From the NCBI GenBank assembly GCA_013368445.1, contig JAACJO010000028.1, positions 1 to 64,000 of the forward strand: a stretch of DNA of 64,000 nucleotides. The letters are read 5' to 3'. The position numbers and the translations under genes were made by a program. The DNA is from Leucocoprinus leucothites (Eukaryota > Basidiomycota > Agaricomycetes > Agaricales > Agaricaceae). Below the pieces are notes generated by a model. It saw only the letters and a program-made list of their open reading frames with translations. It did not search any database and had not been told where the DNA came from. Of this stretch, positions 1-10,819 are shown piece after piece. Numbering within the stretch: position 1 is the stretch's first letter; the number at the start of each line of letters is the position of its first letter.

Positions 1-1176
1 CAGCTGTATCCTGGATCTATCCTTCACTGAAGCACGGAAAATGTTGGTTTTTTCAGTGGGTTTTGTGGTCTGAGGGTTTTTGACGGGCATTGATGCGGAG
101 CGCGAACCCTCTGGTCGTCTTGTTGACTGTGACAGCTTGAGCTGGCCCTTTTCGTATTCAATTTCTTTTGCAAGTCCATTAGCCATGCGGGTGAATTTGG
201 AGCCTTTTGAACTAGCACTAGCAGAAGAGGGGGTGGGAGGGTGAAGAATAACGTCAGGTTTTGGTGGGGCGGGAGGTTTAGATGAGAGAACGCTGTTACG
301 TCGTCCAGGACGTGGAGTTGCCATATGCGTTACGCTAGGGCGCTGCGCACCCCGCAAGAGCGTGGATGTAGCCGGTTGCTTGGGTGAGAAGGAAATTTGT
401 GGACTGCGAGGCCGCTTTGGGGAAAGTGCGACATTGCGGAGGACATCTGAGAGTTTCGGGCGTCCTTTTAGTGTATTATTGGCTTGATCTGATTCGGAGT
501 GGGAGGAGGAGCCAGAAGTAACTGGAGAGGCTACCCGTACGGAACGGTGCATGTGTGCCTGAGAGCCCGTCTCGAGTATGTGATCGAGTTCTGCTGTGTC
601 TTCGACAACATACGGATCATTAGTAATACTTTCAAGTGTCTAAAAACGCTTTAAGTGAGTGAAAAAAAAGTAAAGTATTTTGTTTACCTGGCGTTTTGAG
701 GCAGACTCGAAAACACTGAGTTTACTGGTGACTCCTGCGATTATCTCGTGGAGGGGCCGATCGGAGTCATATTCTGCACCGCTTATGCTCGCGTCGCGCC
801 TAGGGCCACGACCACCTAGGCCAGCGCTGAGAGTGACAGCACTAGCGTGGTGGGCAAGAGTAGAGAGGGATTCTCCACCGTATGGATTGATGCCTTCTTC
901 ATAGTCATCGCCTGTGCGGTATGACCAACCATGACCAGGTGCATCTTCATCTGCAAGATAATCTGTAACGCGACGGTCAAAAGACGGAAGCTCGTTGACC
1001 TCCGAGTTATGACGAGGATACTCTAGACTCTCAAGGTCATCGTCTGCATCGCTCTCTGTAGCAGAAGACAGATGAATGGCAGTTTCTGAATGCCTTAGGT
1101 TATGCTCGAGCATGATTCTGTGGTGCTCGAGAGGATCATTGGGGATGGCAGGCGCAGGATTGCGAGGACGCCGCAT
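1..1176 (-). CDS. Unidentified low-complexity protein, 5' part, runs off the window
   Basis: Two exons can be read on the minus strand. Exon 1 runs from the ATG at 1176 down to 688. A 48-nt intron (687-640, GT...AG) is removed in phase 0. Exon 2 then stays open from 639 to base 1, giving at least 375 codons. The protein is rich in Ser, Pro and charged residues, with DRPLHEIIAGVTSKLSVFE near the end of exon 1 and a basic, Pro-rich exon 2. I recognise no catalytic motif. The style resembles N-terminal parts of fungal spindle-pole or cytoskeletal coiled-coil proteins (Ppc89/Cep57-like), but this is only a guess because any coiled coil would lie beyond the window. The clean splice and base composition like BMS1 argue for a real host gene. 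Confidence 0.7.
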
Positions 1177-1327
1177 TGCTGCTGGAGGAAGGGATGTGTC
1201 GCAGAGGAGAATGCCAAGTTTGAGTTGGGCTGCCCATCAACAGCGACGCGCTGGTCACGTGATCGCGCAGGGAGGTCAGATGAGCTAATACTACTATAGG
1301 AATGATTTTATTTTTCCATTGGCGCTG
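1177..1327. promoter_or_regulatory. Divergent intergenic promoter region
   Basis: Only 151 bp separate the minus-strand ATG at 1176 from the BMS1 ATG at 1328, so both promoters and 5' UTRs must share or overlap this gap. I see no convincing TATA box. The neighbours might be co-regulated, but that is inference from the spacing alone. Confidence 0.45.
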
Positions 1328-4300
1328 ATGGAGGATAGAGTACACAAGGCGCATAGACCGGCTCAGGCTGGTGCAAAGGCGGACAAGAAGGACAAGAAGA
1401 AGGGAAAGGAGAGGCAGGGATTCAATGCAAAGGTGTGCAAACTCTGAGGTTGACTGTTTTGGTGACTAATTAATTGGCAGGCATTTGCACCGAAATCGGG
1501 ACGGAGAGCAGAGAGGCAAGGTCGCCGTGCAGCAGAACAGGATCAGACAAGGCTTCATGTTCCTCTGGTTAACCGTACCCCGGACGAGAATCCGCCTCCT
1601 GTTGTTGTTGCAATCGTTGGGCCTCCTGGCGTTGGGAAAACCACTCTACTCAAAAGCCTCGTTCGTCGGTACACAAAGCAGACTCTCAGTGAACCCAAGG
1701 GACCTATCACTGTCGTCAGTGGAAAGAAGCGGCGGCTGACGTTTATCGAGTGCAACAACGACGTCAACAGTATGATTGATGTCGGTAAAGTTGCTGACCT
1801 TGTCCTCCTCATGATCGACGGCTCATTTGGCTTTGAAATGGTGAGTCAACATTTTTCTTATCAGTGGAAAGCCTAAACTCTTCTACAGGAGACATTCGAA
1901 TTCCTCAACATCCTACAAGCCCACGGATTCCCCAAAGTCATCGGCATCCTCTCCCACCTTGACCTCATCAAAAAAGCCGCTACCCTCAAAGCCACCAAAA
2001 AAGCTCTCAAAAAGCGCTTCTGGACAGAAATTTACCAAGGCGCAAAACTATTCTACCTCTCCGGCGTCATCAATGACCGATACCCCGACACTGAAATCCT
2101 CAACCTCTCCCGCTTCATCTCTGTCATGAAATTCCGACCTCTGATATTCCGAAATTCGCATCCGTATGTCCTCGCTGATCGACTGGAAGATCTTACCCCA
2201 CGAGAACTTGTACGAACGTCAAAGGGTAAATGTGATCGCACCGTGACGTTGTATGGATATGTGAGGGGAACGAATTTGCGGTTAGGGACAAAGGTGCATG
2301 TACCGGGTGTGGGTGATTTGGATATGACGACTGTACAGCAGTTGGGTGATCCATGTCCGTTACCGGATGAGGAGTCGGAGAAGAGGAGAAAGTTGAGTGA
2401 GAAGAAAAAGTTGTTGATTCATGCGCCGATGAGTGATGTGGGTGGGGTGATTTATGATAAGGATGCGGTGTGGATTAATGTTCCTGGGAGTTTTTCGAGA
2501 GGGAACAATGAGGGTAAGTGGGCTGTTGGGTGTGTGTTCTGTGGCTGATGGTTTTGTGTGTTTAGTTCCGCAGGGTGAGGGTGAACGGATGGTTATGGAT
2601 CTGCAAGATGTACCGAATACTCTTGAGGATGCGGTTAGCAAAAGCCAGATCCGATTGTTCGGGACGTCATCGAATCCTCTTGCTGTGGCTTCCGGATCAT
2701 CACCAGATGATGATAGGGACGAGGACGAAGAGGAATCCGGGAGCGACGGAGAATTCGGTTCAGATACTGAAGAAGAAGAGGACGACGAAGAAGCTCTCGA
2801 TCTAGATCACCTACCTCCAGGTGCTTCCAACACAGGTCGACAATCTCGTCGTATGCCACAGCGGTCACTACCTTCCTCTAGTCGTCAGTCAAGAGCAGAA
2901 ATCGAATACGCAGAAAGTGACTCTGACCTCGGGGACCACGACAACGACGAAGATATGCCTTCTTCCCGTCGCGTTCGGTTCTCTGGTGAGGACGAAGAGG
3001 ATATCGATATCGCCAGCGACGAGGACGACGCTATGGACGGGGATGACGACCGGGACGACACCATACCAAAATGGAAATCCAACCTCGCCGAAAAAGCACA
3101 AGCACTCGCTTCTTCACAGGAAAGCAAACGTAAAAATTGGATTAAACTCATCTACAATTCTGACCTTACACCAGAGGAAATCTTGCATGGCGAAACGAAG
3201 GACACCGATGAGGAGGATGTTGATGATTTCTTCACCATTAAGCGCAAATCGGATGTGAGCGAGACTGAGGTGCTGGATATGGGAAAGGAGGCGTATGAGG
3301 AAGGAGAGCTGGAGAAGTGGGAGGATGAAGAGTTGTTGGAGTCGATACGCGGGTTGTTTATTACTGGTCAGGATGCTGGTGGTGAGGGTGAGGGTGGAGA
3401 GGAGGAAGGAGACGGTGAGGACGAGAATGATTTCGGATACGAGGAAGAGGAAGAGGTCCAAATGACAAAAGATGCCAAAGCTCTACAAGCCAAAAAAGAA
3501 GCTCTCAAACGAAAATTCGACGAACAGTATGATGATCCAGAGTCATCCAAAGGTCTCGACTTTTACGAATCCGCTAAGGACGAAATGGCCCGCCAGTTAG
3601 CTCTCAACCGCGCCGAATTCGAAGGTATCGACACAGAATCCCGTACCCTCGTTGAAGGATTCCGTCCGGGTTCATACGTCCGTATCGAACTCCAAAACGT
3701 GCCCTGCGAACTCGTCGAACATTTCGATCCTTCATACCCCATCATCATCGGTGGTTTACTCGCTGCGGAAGAGAGGTTCGGGTACGTCCAGGTTCGAATT
3801 AAACGACATAGATGGTTCACGAGACCACTCAAAACGAATGATCCGTTGATTTTTTCACTTGGGTGGAGGAGGTTCCAGAGTGTACCGATTTATTCCCTGG
3901 ATGATCATTCGATTCGGATGCGGATGCTCAAGTATACACCTGAGCATATGCATTGCTATGCGACGTTTTACGGGCCGGTAGCACTCCCCAACACAGGCTT
4001 CTGCGCGTTTAATTCGTTGAGTGGGGAGGCGCCTGGGTTTAGGATTAGTGCGACGGGTGTGGTGTTGGATATTGATCGGTCGGTGAAGATTGTGAAAAAG
4101 TTGAAGTTGACGGGGGTACCATTTAAGATTTATAAGAATACGGCGTTTGTGAAGGATATGTTCAATTCGGCGTTGGAGGTGGCGAAGTTTGAGGGGGCGA
4201 ATGTGAAGACGGTGTCGGGGATTAGAGGACAGGTGAAGAAGGCGCTACCGAAACCTGAGGGAGCGTTTAGAGCGACGTTTGAGGATAAGGTGCTTAAGAG

Positions 4301-4929
4301 CGGTGAGTTGTATTGGGGTTCTATGATTGTAGTGTTGGCTGATTACGATCATGGTGTTGTTAGATATCATTTTCCTTCGGGCGTGGTACTCGATCGAGCC
4401 GAGAAATTTTTATAATCCAGTTACGTCGTTGTTGCTCTCCAACAAGGCTTCGTGGATGGGTATGCGGCTTACAGGCCAAGTCCGGCGTGAGGAAGGTCTC
4501 AAGACACCTCTCGACGTCAATTCTACGTACAAAAAGATCGAACGCCCTGCACGGAAATTCAACCCGCTTCATATCCCGAAAAAACTTCAAGCTTCCCTTC
4601 CCTACGCGTCAAAACCGAAACTGATGAAGAAGCAAAAATCGCAGACGTACCTACAGAAACGCGCAGTCGTGATGGAACCAGAAGAACGTGAAGCTGTGGC
4701 ATTGCTTCAGCAGATGCGGGCGTTGAGGAGAGACAAGGTTGTGAAAAGGAAGGAGAAGAAGGAAGAGAAGAAAGAAGAGAGGAAGAAGAGGTTGGAGAAG
4801 GAGGAGGGGAGACGGGAGGAGAGGGAAAGGGAGAGGAAGAAAGATGTGATGAGGATGGTTGGGATGAAGAGTAAGCGGGAGAAGGAGATGGAGGAAGGTC
4901 ATCAGGGCAAGAAGAGGAGGAAGACGTGA
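1328..4929 (+). CDS. BMS1: BMS1, 40S ribosome biogenesis GTPase
   Basis: Five exons splice in frame: 1328-1432, 1481-1840, 1889-2513, 2566-4302 and 4364-4929, giving about 1130 residues (yeast Bms1 is 1183). Introns are 48, 48, 52 and 61 nt with GT-AG ends. The start is followed by a Lys-rich leader, then the P-loop [10 protein letters not shown] of the N-terminal GTPase domain. A long acidic, low-complexity middle (about 2700-3460) follows. The conserved C-terminal block contains [15 protein letters not shown] sequence ([11 protein letters not shown] at about 4410) and MRLTGQ. The extreme C-terminus is Lys/Arg/Glu-rich. Bms1 is a nucleolar GTPase that binds Rcl1 and the U3 snoRNP in the SSU processome and is needed for 18S rRNA processing. 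The gene appears intact, with no frameshift. It is the last clear host gene before the repeat island. Confidence 0.96.
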
Positions 4930-5762
4930 TAGGATAAGCATTTCGGCTGTAGATCAAGGGTCGACGGTTGAATATTGTTTTTATTTCTCTCGGGTGGGGT
5001 TGTGAGCAACCAAGCAACTTTGATCCCAGCTGGTATTAAGATTTGTGAAAATTTTATTGGTTTTGCAGTGACTTCAGCATGTATATATAGCATTCTTCTC
5101 AAGACCACCAGTACTATGGGCCGAAGAAAATTTTGTACTTGCTTTTACTATGGAGGTTCATTGAGCTCATGGAATTGGGGAGTGGTAAGTGTGGTCTTAC
5201 CTTGTTGCAGAGCAGACCAGTCTCCTGGTCATCGTGGAGGATAACAAATGGTTTTATCCCTGGCCCATTAATCGCAGCCAGCTCATCCCCTCCCTTGCCT
5301 TGACTTGCCATTTCTCTTGGAGGATAGGTGTCATCTCCATGTCTTCAACAGGTTATTTGGTTTTGGTGTGCTTTGATGCTCTACCAGTTGCTTTCTTCAA
5401 AGTAGGATTCTTGTCAGCTTCCACATCACCATCCTACTCATCACCCACCCCCTTGCACTTGGATGTGGGTTACATTGAGGAGAAGCTACAACTGCCTTAT
5501 TACCTTTTGGGGGAGGGCTGCATCACTAAATTTATAAGTGCCGGACAGGTGCTTATAGTGTACATCTTTTGTTGTAGCCTGGCATCTGAGCTAAAATACA
5601 GAGTAGCATTATCAGCTTCAGATCTTGGCATGTTACAGTCGGAGAAATTCATTGGAGCCAAGTTCCAGCATTGGGCTTACTCCACCTGCACGAGCATGGA
5701 TAATCTATCATGGTGTGATCTTACCTTAGCAAGAGTAGCTCTGCAGAAATGACTTGTGGGCT
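4930..5762. other. Intergenic region, no recognisable gene
   Basis: About 0.8 kb between BMS1 and the first recognisable repeat. ORFs of up to 187 codons exist, but none has a recognisable domain. A weak coding-like stretch on the minus strand (about 5560-5110) has several stops and could be a gene relic. Composition shifts here from the GC-balanced host gene to AT-rich, CpG-poor sequence. Confidence 0.4.
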
Positions 5763-6049
5763 GATATAGCCTTTGAGCCTGATGTCTTCAGCATATCACG
5801 GTTAGACAAATTTGTTGGGTCCATAATACTGAGATCAGGTACCCCCAAGATGAGCAGGCACATTTGCCATGATTGTGAAGGGTATGCCAGTCTAGCCTTT
5901 GGACTTGGTGTCTTTGGCATATCACAGTTGGATAGATTCATCAGATCTGTAATGCTGGGATCAGGCACCCAAAGATGAACAGGTCCAGTCACTATGTTGT
6001 GAAGGGTATGTCAATATGGTCTTTGGGCTTGGTCTCTTTGGCAGATCAC
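5763..6049. repeat. 126-bp tandem repeat, units 1, 2 and the start of 3
   Basis: Two diverged units of about 126 bp begin near 5768 and 5894 (shared anchors CTTTGAGCC / CTTTGGACTT at 5771 and 5897). A third starts near 6017 and stops at 6049, where a retrotransposon is inserted. The rest of unit 3 continues at 9684. Shared landmarks in each unit are ATCAC-GTTAGACAAATT, a GAGATCAGG-type block and a GATGAGCAG-type block. No coding potential is evident. Confidence 0.75.
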
Positions 6050-6312
6050 TGTTGCAACCTTTATCAGAACTCAGGTTGCAACTCTGGCAAAGGCTTGAGA
6101 ATGAGAAAGGGAAAGATACAATTGGTAAAGCATAAAGAATACACTCTACCTAGGAGTCTATATATACATAAGGAAGTGGACCCAGGTAGGTATGAGTCAG
6201 AGGACTCAGGTAACTATGACATAGGCTATGATGTGGACCATGACATAGGAGTGGGGTAAATATGAAAATAGAACTGACATGAGAAGTACCAGAACTGAGT
6301 AAAGTCATAACA
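6050..6312 (-). repeat. 3' LTR of the 6050-9678 element
   Basis: A 263-bp direct repeat, nearly identical to 9415-9678. On the element strand it starts TGTTATGACTTTAC and ends GTTGCAACA. The left flank ATCAC is one half of the target-site duplication. Confidence 0.9.
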
Positions 6313-6409
6313 TTACCCCTTTTCTATAGTTCAAGTCCTCATGAACTAATGTAAATGTTCATGTAAGATATGACATATGGGAGTGTAGGAGAGTAAATTG
6401 TAAGTCTTT

Positions 6410-7261
6410 TTAGAAACCTTCAGCAGCAGCATGGGCCATTGTTTTCTTGGTGGGGCCAATGATGAACCCTCCATTATTAGGTACAGCAACTATGAAGAAA
6501 GGGGCATTCAGGGGACCACCCTGGAAGCCTTCAACAGAATAACCACTATGTGAGATCTTGAGGTTGCCATGGTTGGCTATAAAAGTATTCATGATGTTGT
6601 CCCAGTAGGTGGTGTCAGATTCACCATTGTCTTTCATGGTGTTGAATCCTGCTGGTTGGAACCAGATAATGCCTCCATTGTGTTGGTAGGTGCATAGATA
6701 CTTGATTAGGTGTTCTGCCTCTTGAGATAAGGCAGGTTCTGGTGTGGGTTTGATTGGAGGTTTGGCTGTGTTGTTGGCTAGGGGGTGCATGAGCATGGGT
6801 TCATCAGCTGATTTGTATGACAGTTGAGAGTTTGAGGAGGCAGATAGCATAGGGGAGTGAGGGTGCTTGCATTCATTGACCATAGAGGATGGTGGGGAGC
6901 ATCTTGCAGTGAGTATTGGTTCTCTCATCCTGTTGGTATGAGAGTATGAGGCTTGAATTTCATTGATATGGTCATGGATGTCTGTGATACTAAGGTAGTG
7001 ATATTTTCCTAATTGCTGGATGAGCTTAAACTGGAGCTCATGCATGTATTCAGTATCATTGTGGGAGTGTAAGCCTTGTAGGCAATTGACAGTCCATGTG
7101 GCATTCTTATCAACATCCTCAAGGGAGAGGAGTTGGACAAGTTGGGGTTTGATGCCAATGAGAAGGGCTACTGCTTCAGTAGCTATCTCATTGATTGAGT
7201 TGATGCAGTCCTTGATGGCTATAAGGTTCTGGATGGCATCAATGGTTGCGTTGTATTCCAT
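6410..7261 (-). CDS. Intact 283-codon ORF of unknown function inside an LTR element
   Basis: This uninterrupted ORF occupies the place of RT-RNase H-integrase, immediately before the 3' LTR. Residues 1-110 look helical (MEYNATIDAIQNLIAIKDC at the start). The middle is Ser/Pro/His-rich, and the C-terminal third is Gly/Asn/Phe-rich (for example GGIIWFQPAGFN and GGFIIGPTKKT). I see no RT, RNase H, integrase, zinc-knuckle or transmembrane motif. The protein is open while the neighbouring gag and pol frames carry stops. It could be a captured host gene fragment or an element accessory gene. Upstream sequence in the same frame has a stop directly before the ATG region, so this ATG or a joined frame could be the start. 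Confidence 0.5.
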   Translation of the reverse strand: MEYNATIDAIQNLIAIKDCINSINEIATEAVALLIGIKPQLVQLLSLEDVDKNATWTVNCLQGLHSHNDTEYMHELQFKLIQQLGKYHYLSITDIHDHINEIQASYSHTNRMREPILTARCSPPSSMVNECKHPHSPMLSASSNSQLSYKSADEPMLMHPLANNTAKPPIKPTPEPALSQEAEHLIKYLCTYQHNGGIIWFQPAGFNTMKDNGESDTTYWDNIMNTFIANHGNLKISHSGYSVEGFQGGPLNAPFFIVAVPNNGGFIIGPTKKTMAHAAAEGF

Positions 7262-7307
7262 GAGGCCATCCTTTCATGCCTCATTGTGTTTGTTGATATC
7301 TTCTACA

Positions 7308-7529
7308 TCAAGGTATGTGATGGTGTTGGTTTAACCATCTATAATTCTGTACTAGCCATAGTGATCCATTTTTCTTTGGTATAAAGAAGTATGGGGAGGC
7401 ATATTGGGACTTGGATTCTGTGATTAGTCCTGCTCCAAGTTGTTTGTTGATCCATGTGTGTAGCTCTTTTTCCTCCTTCAGTATCATAGGGTAGACCTTT
7501 GCATTCAGTTCCTTGGGCATGTTATCCAA
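7308..7529 (-). pseudogene. Reverse transcriptase, N-terminal fragment
   Basis: The frame shows the start of a Gypsy RT domain: a leader to the KELHTWINKQL-type helix, then SPYFFIPKKNGSLWLVQNYR, the usual palm entry. It breaks at LNQHHHIP followed by a stop, just where the active-site half should begin. The YxDD half, RNase H and integrase are absent, so no functional polymerase is made. Confidence 0.8.
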
Positions 7530-7765
7530 TAGGTTGATCTCATGATCCCATTCTCTCCTTTCTGGCAGTGATTCAAATTTCTTTTTGTTGAACAGGTGTG
7601 TGAATGGTCATATGTAGTCTGGTAAGTCTTCTGGGTTGGTTGGGTCTGGTTTCTTTTCTGTGTTGTCATTTTCTGTGGTGAGTTCCTTCAGGAATAATTG
7701 TTGGATGTGTGGTGAATGGGATTGTTTGATGGTTGATTTTGCAGTTGTCTAGACATCTTGTGAAT

Positions 7766-8062
7766 CATACCATCCCTTCTTTCCAGTCTACCTCTGGATT
7801 GTGTTTGACTAGCCAGTCATGTCCTAGAAAGATGTCCATGTTGTCCAGGTCAGTGACTACAGCATGGATGTGCTCCTTGTGTCCATTGGAATCCAGTGTG
7901 ATTGGGGCTATCTTTGTGATTGTTCCTTAACTGTTTGGTGTACTGTCTGTATTAAAGACTTGTAGAGGTTGTTCCATTTGTTCTGTTGGGATCCCTTCTT
8001 CCTCTATCAGTCTTTTGTTGATTGCTGTGTGTGTGAACAGCCTGAATCCACTAGTGCTGTTA
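7766..8062 (-). pseudogene. Retroviral-type aspartic protease
   Basis: The minus-strand reading ALVDSGCSHTAINK has the intact DSG catalytic motif, and FLGHDWLVKHNPEVDW is the typical C-terminal half of a Gypsy protease. One in-frame stop (after NTDSTPNS) separates them. It lies between gag and the RT fragment, the expected order. Confidence 0.8.
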
Positions 8063-8194
8063 CTTCAATCCTTCTCTTATTCTTTGTTTCAATTGTTGGT
8101 CATATTGTTAGTTTACACTTAGAGTTCCTTCATTGGGGGATGGTATAACAATTTGATTTTGGTCCTCTAGTTACATGGGCTCATAAGATTGTGC

Positions 8195-9302
8195 CTACTC
8201 TAAGCCATTCTGAAAATCCTCCTTGTCATCTTTCTCTTCTACCTCTACTCCTCTAACTTTCATTTTTGGGCTCCTGCAGTCTTTGGCTCTGTGGCCTCTC
8301 TTTCCACAGTTGTAGCATCCTTCTGCCTTTGGCTGTCTGCATTCTTTTGCCATATGTCTGTACTTGTTGCAGTTGTAGCATTTGGGCTTTCCTTGCTTGT
8401 TGTACTTTGGGAGTGATTGTCCAAATTGATGACCTATCTCCATGGGTTGGCCAGCTCCCCCATATGTTATTCCTGTTCCAGTATGGGTGTCACTCCTTTC
8501 CATGGATTTGAAGCCTTGTCCAATGGAAAGTATGGCTGTTTTCCATGCTGTGTAGGTTTTTGGGATTGACTCAGGGGGGTACCCTAGGATTGCCTTGATG
8601 ATGTCTGCATGCATATTTTTCTTTAGTAGAAATATGGTGTGGGTTTTGTCAGTCTTTGCTCATGTTTTGAGCACTTCAAATTCAATTAAGAAGTTAGCTG
8701 TGTGCTTCTTGTTTTGTTTGAAACTCTCAATTCTCCATTCCACATTGATTTTGAGTGCATCATCACTGAAGAGTTCTTCGAAATTTATTTTCCATGTGTT
8801 CCAATCTGTGGTGTCTGCCCTAGCATTCAGGGCATCCAGTTCCATCTGAGTGAAATCTCCTGCTGTGCCTCCTTTGAGTTGTGATATGATTGCTATTACT
8901 TTGTCATCTGCATCATTGGTTTTGTTGAATTTGAGGTATAGGAGCGTTGGTCTCCACCAATCCTCGAACTTCAATTGTGTTCCATCAAAAAATCCTGGTT
9001 CTGGAACCAGGGATTTGGTATTGAACATGGAGGTAGCAGTATCTGTCATTTCATTTGAGTTTCTTTGGCTGATTTGTAGTGATCTGAGTCCTTCAAATCT
9101 TTCTACCTCTTGTTCAAGGTGTGCACTTCTGGGTGGTGTGGGTTGTTCTTCTTCATTGTCTGTTGTTCCTTCACTGTTGTCCATTACTTCTTCCTCTTTG
9201 TCTGAGGATTCTTCTTTGTCTGTGATGGGTGGTTCTTCTGTTTGTTTGGCTTCTCATTCTCTTTGGGCATCTTCTTCTGCAAGGATGTCTTCTTCAGCAT
9301 TA
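8195..9302 (-). pseudogene. Gag polyprotein with two zinc knuckles, broken
   Basis: The N-terminal part (frame ending at 8660) begins with an acidic leader and contains EDWWRPTLLYLKFN and FEELFSDDALKINVEWRI, typical of fungal Gypsy capsids. The C-terminal part (8614-8195) carries two CCHC knuckles, [14 protein letters not shown] and [15 protein letters not shown] stop or frameshift near 8640-8660 separates the parts and another stop lies near 9260. It would assemble the particle and bind element RNA if intact. Confidence 0.85.
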
Positions 9303-9414
9303 GACAATATCATGCATAACCATTGTCATCATTTGGTTACTTCTTTGAGTGATCAGTATTGCTTGTGACATTGGTGATACTCCATTGCAAAGTGAGTGGG
9401 GACACTTTACCAAA

Positions 9415-9678
9415 TGTTACAACCTTTGTTGGAACTCAGGTTGCAACTCTGGCAAAGGCTTGAGAATGAGAAAGGGAAAGATACAATTGGTAAAGCATAA
9501 AGAATACACTCTACCTAGGAGTCTATATATACATAAGGAAGTGGACCCAGGTAGGTATAAGTCAGAGGACTTAGGTAACCATGACATAGGCTATAATGTG
9601 GACCATAACATAGGAGTGGGGTAAATACAAAAATAGAAATTTACATGAGAAGTACCAGAATGGAGTAAAGTCATAACA
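9415..9678 (-). repeat. 5' LTR of the 6050-9678 element
   Basis: A 264-bp direct repeat matching 6050-6312 with TG...CA ends. It is followed by ATCAC (9679-9683), the second target-site copy. Confidence 0.9.
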
Positions 9679-9683
9679 ATCAC

Positions 9684-9780
9684 AGTTAGACAAATTTATC
9701 AGGCCCATAATACTGAGATCAGATGCCTCCAAGATGAGCAGATCCATTTGCCATGCTGCAAAGGGTAATGTGATTCATCC
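9684..9780. repeat. 126-bp tandem repeat, rest of unit 3
   Basis: AGTTAGACAAATT and the following sequence continue the tandem unit interrupted at 6049. The break coincides exactly with the retrotransposon's target site. Confidence 0.7.
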
Positions 9781-9801
9781 CTTTCTCAAGAGATCTGGGC
9801 C

Positions 9802-10358
9802 TGTCATGAGCTGATCCTCAAGAATGGCTGACAGTTTGGACTTGATATTATTTCATGAACTCTTATCTGCTTTCACATATCAGTTATATTGGTTTTATTG
9901 GTCTTTTGCCTTTGGACTTATTCTGACATCTTCCATTTTATTAATTCATATTGCCTTGTTGAAAATTTCTGACAACTGTTTAATAGTAAATTTTACATCT
10001 TCTATCCTTGTAAAATTTGTGGACTCCACTTTGATTATTTCTCTGTTTACCACTTTGCTTGTTTTCCTTATCTGATCCTATGTCTCACATCATATATAAG
10101 TAGCATGACTTTGTAATTTGATTCTTTAGTCTGATAATCAACTTAGTGATACGCTAGTTTCCTTCTGCTCTATTTGTCCTCTGCTCTCTGTCCTTGTCTG
10201 AAATCTGGGTCAAGCATCAGTAGTCAGTACAACACATAAGTTGAGGCCATGATCCACTCCTGCATCTAATGACTGGCTCCTGCCTTACCTCAGTCCCATC
10301 TCTATTCATCCAGTCCCAGGCATTGGCTCCCCTACCCATAGCATTTGTGTGCTTAACA
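9802..10358 (+). mobile_element. Solo LTR, family A copy 1
   Basis: 557 bp, TGTCATGAGC...GCTTAACA, flanked by GGGCC at 9797-9801 and 10359-10363. No internal region is present, so it is a solo LTR left by LTR-LTR recombination. It is a member of the family that forms the 3' LTR of element E. CpGs are largely replaced by TpG/CpA, so it is an old copy. Confidence 0.92.
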
Positions 10359-10363
10359 GGGCC

Positions 10364-10814
10364 AAAGGAATCAATTGGCCACATAATCAGTTGTTAGGCA
10401 GACTTTTCATGAGTATTTCCTAACAGCAAGGTGGTTGTGCAAAAGCTACATATGTTGTAGTGTTGTTTTTGATGATACAATATAAGCATTGTGTCTTGAG
10501 GTGGTTTCATTCTGATACCACAGCAGTCCTTTCACATAGGGCACAATCTCATTGCATATCACTCATCAATTCTTAATCAAACAGAAACTAGAACCCAATG
10601 CTGTTTATTTCACATATATAGGAATAATGATTATAGGCTAGAGCTATGATAACAATCATATATAAATCCCAACATTCAGTGCCTTTGCCTGGCAGTGCAA
10701 TGGGCAGCAAGCTGCTTATGAGAAGCATGTGAATTGGAGACTGCTTTGGCATGGTTGGGGAAAATCTGACTGATTGTGGAAGTAAGTAAACTATGAACAA
10801 TAGGGATAAGCAAA
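10364..10814. other. Non-coding stretch, nothing recognised
   Basis: AT-rich sequence between solo LTR A1 and the DUF6698-like relic. Short ORFs only. No boundaries or motifs that I can assign. Confidence 0.4.
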
Positions 10815-10819
10815 TGGAG

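Larger units (their letters stand above)
6050..9678 (-). mobile_element. Small Ty3/Gypsy-type LTR retrotransposon with 5-bp TSD
   Basis: Direct repeats at 6050-6312 and 9415-9678 have TG...CA ends. The flanks are identical (ATCAC at 6045-6049 and 9679-9683), which proves a complete insertion. The coding order on the minus strand is gag (about 9300-8195), aspartic protease (about 8062-7770) and the first part of reverse transcriptase (7529-7308). The rest of RT, RNase H and integrase is missing; an unrelated 283-codon ORF lies there. A purine run (AGAAAAGGGG, minus strand) next to the 6050-6312 LTR is a fitting polypurine tract and confirms orientation. At 3.6 kb it is far shorter than an autonomous Gypsy element, so it is probably non-autonomous. 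Confidence 0.9.

Noticed and set aside
2454..2565. Separate 653-codon ORF start inside BMS1
   Set aside because: The ATG at 2454 lies in exon 3 in the wrong frame; the frame is BMS1 exon 4, entered by splicing at 2566.
4559..5017. Ser/Pro-rich minus-strand ORF at the end of BMS1
   Set aside because: Antisense shadow of the Lys/Arg/Glu-rich BMS1 C-terminus.
5189..5752. 187-codon plus-strand ORF after BMS1
   Set aside because: No domain and hydrophobic/low-complexity composition; looks like a chance frame in AT-rich DNA.
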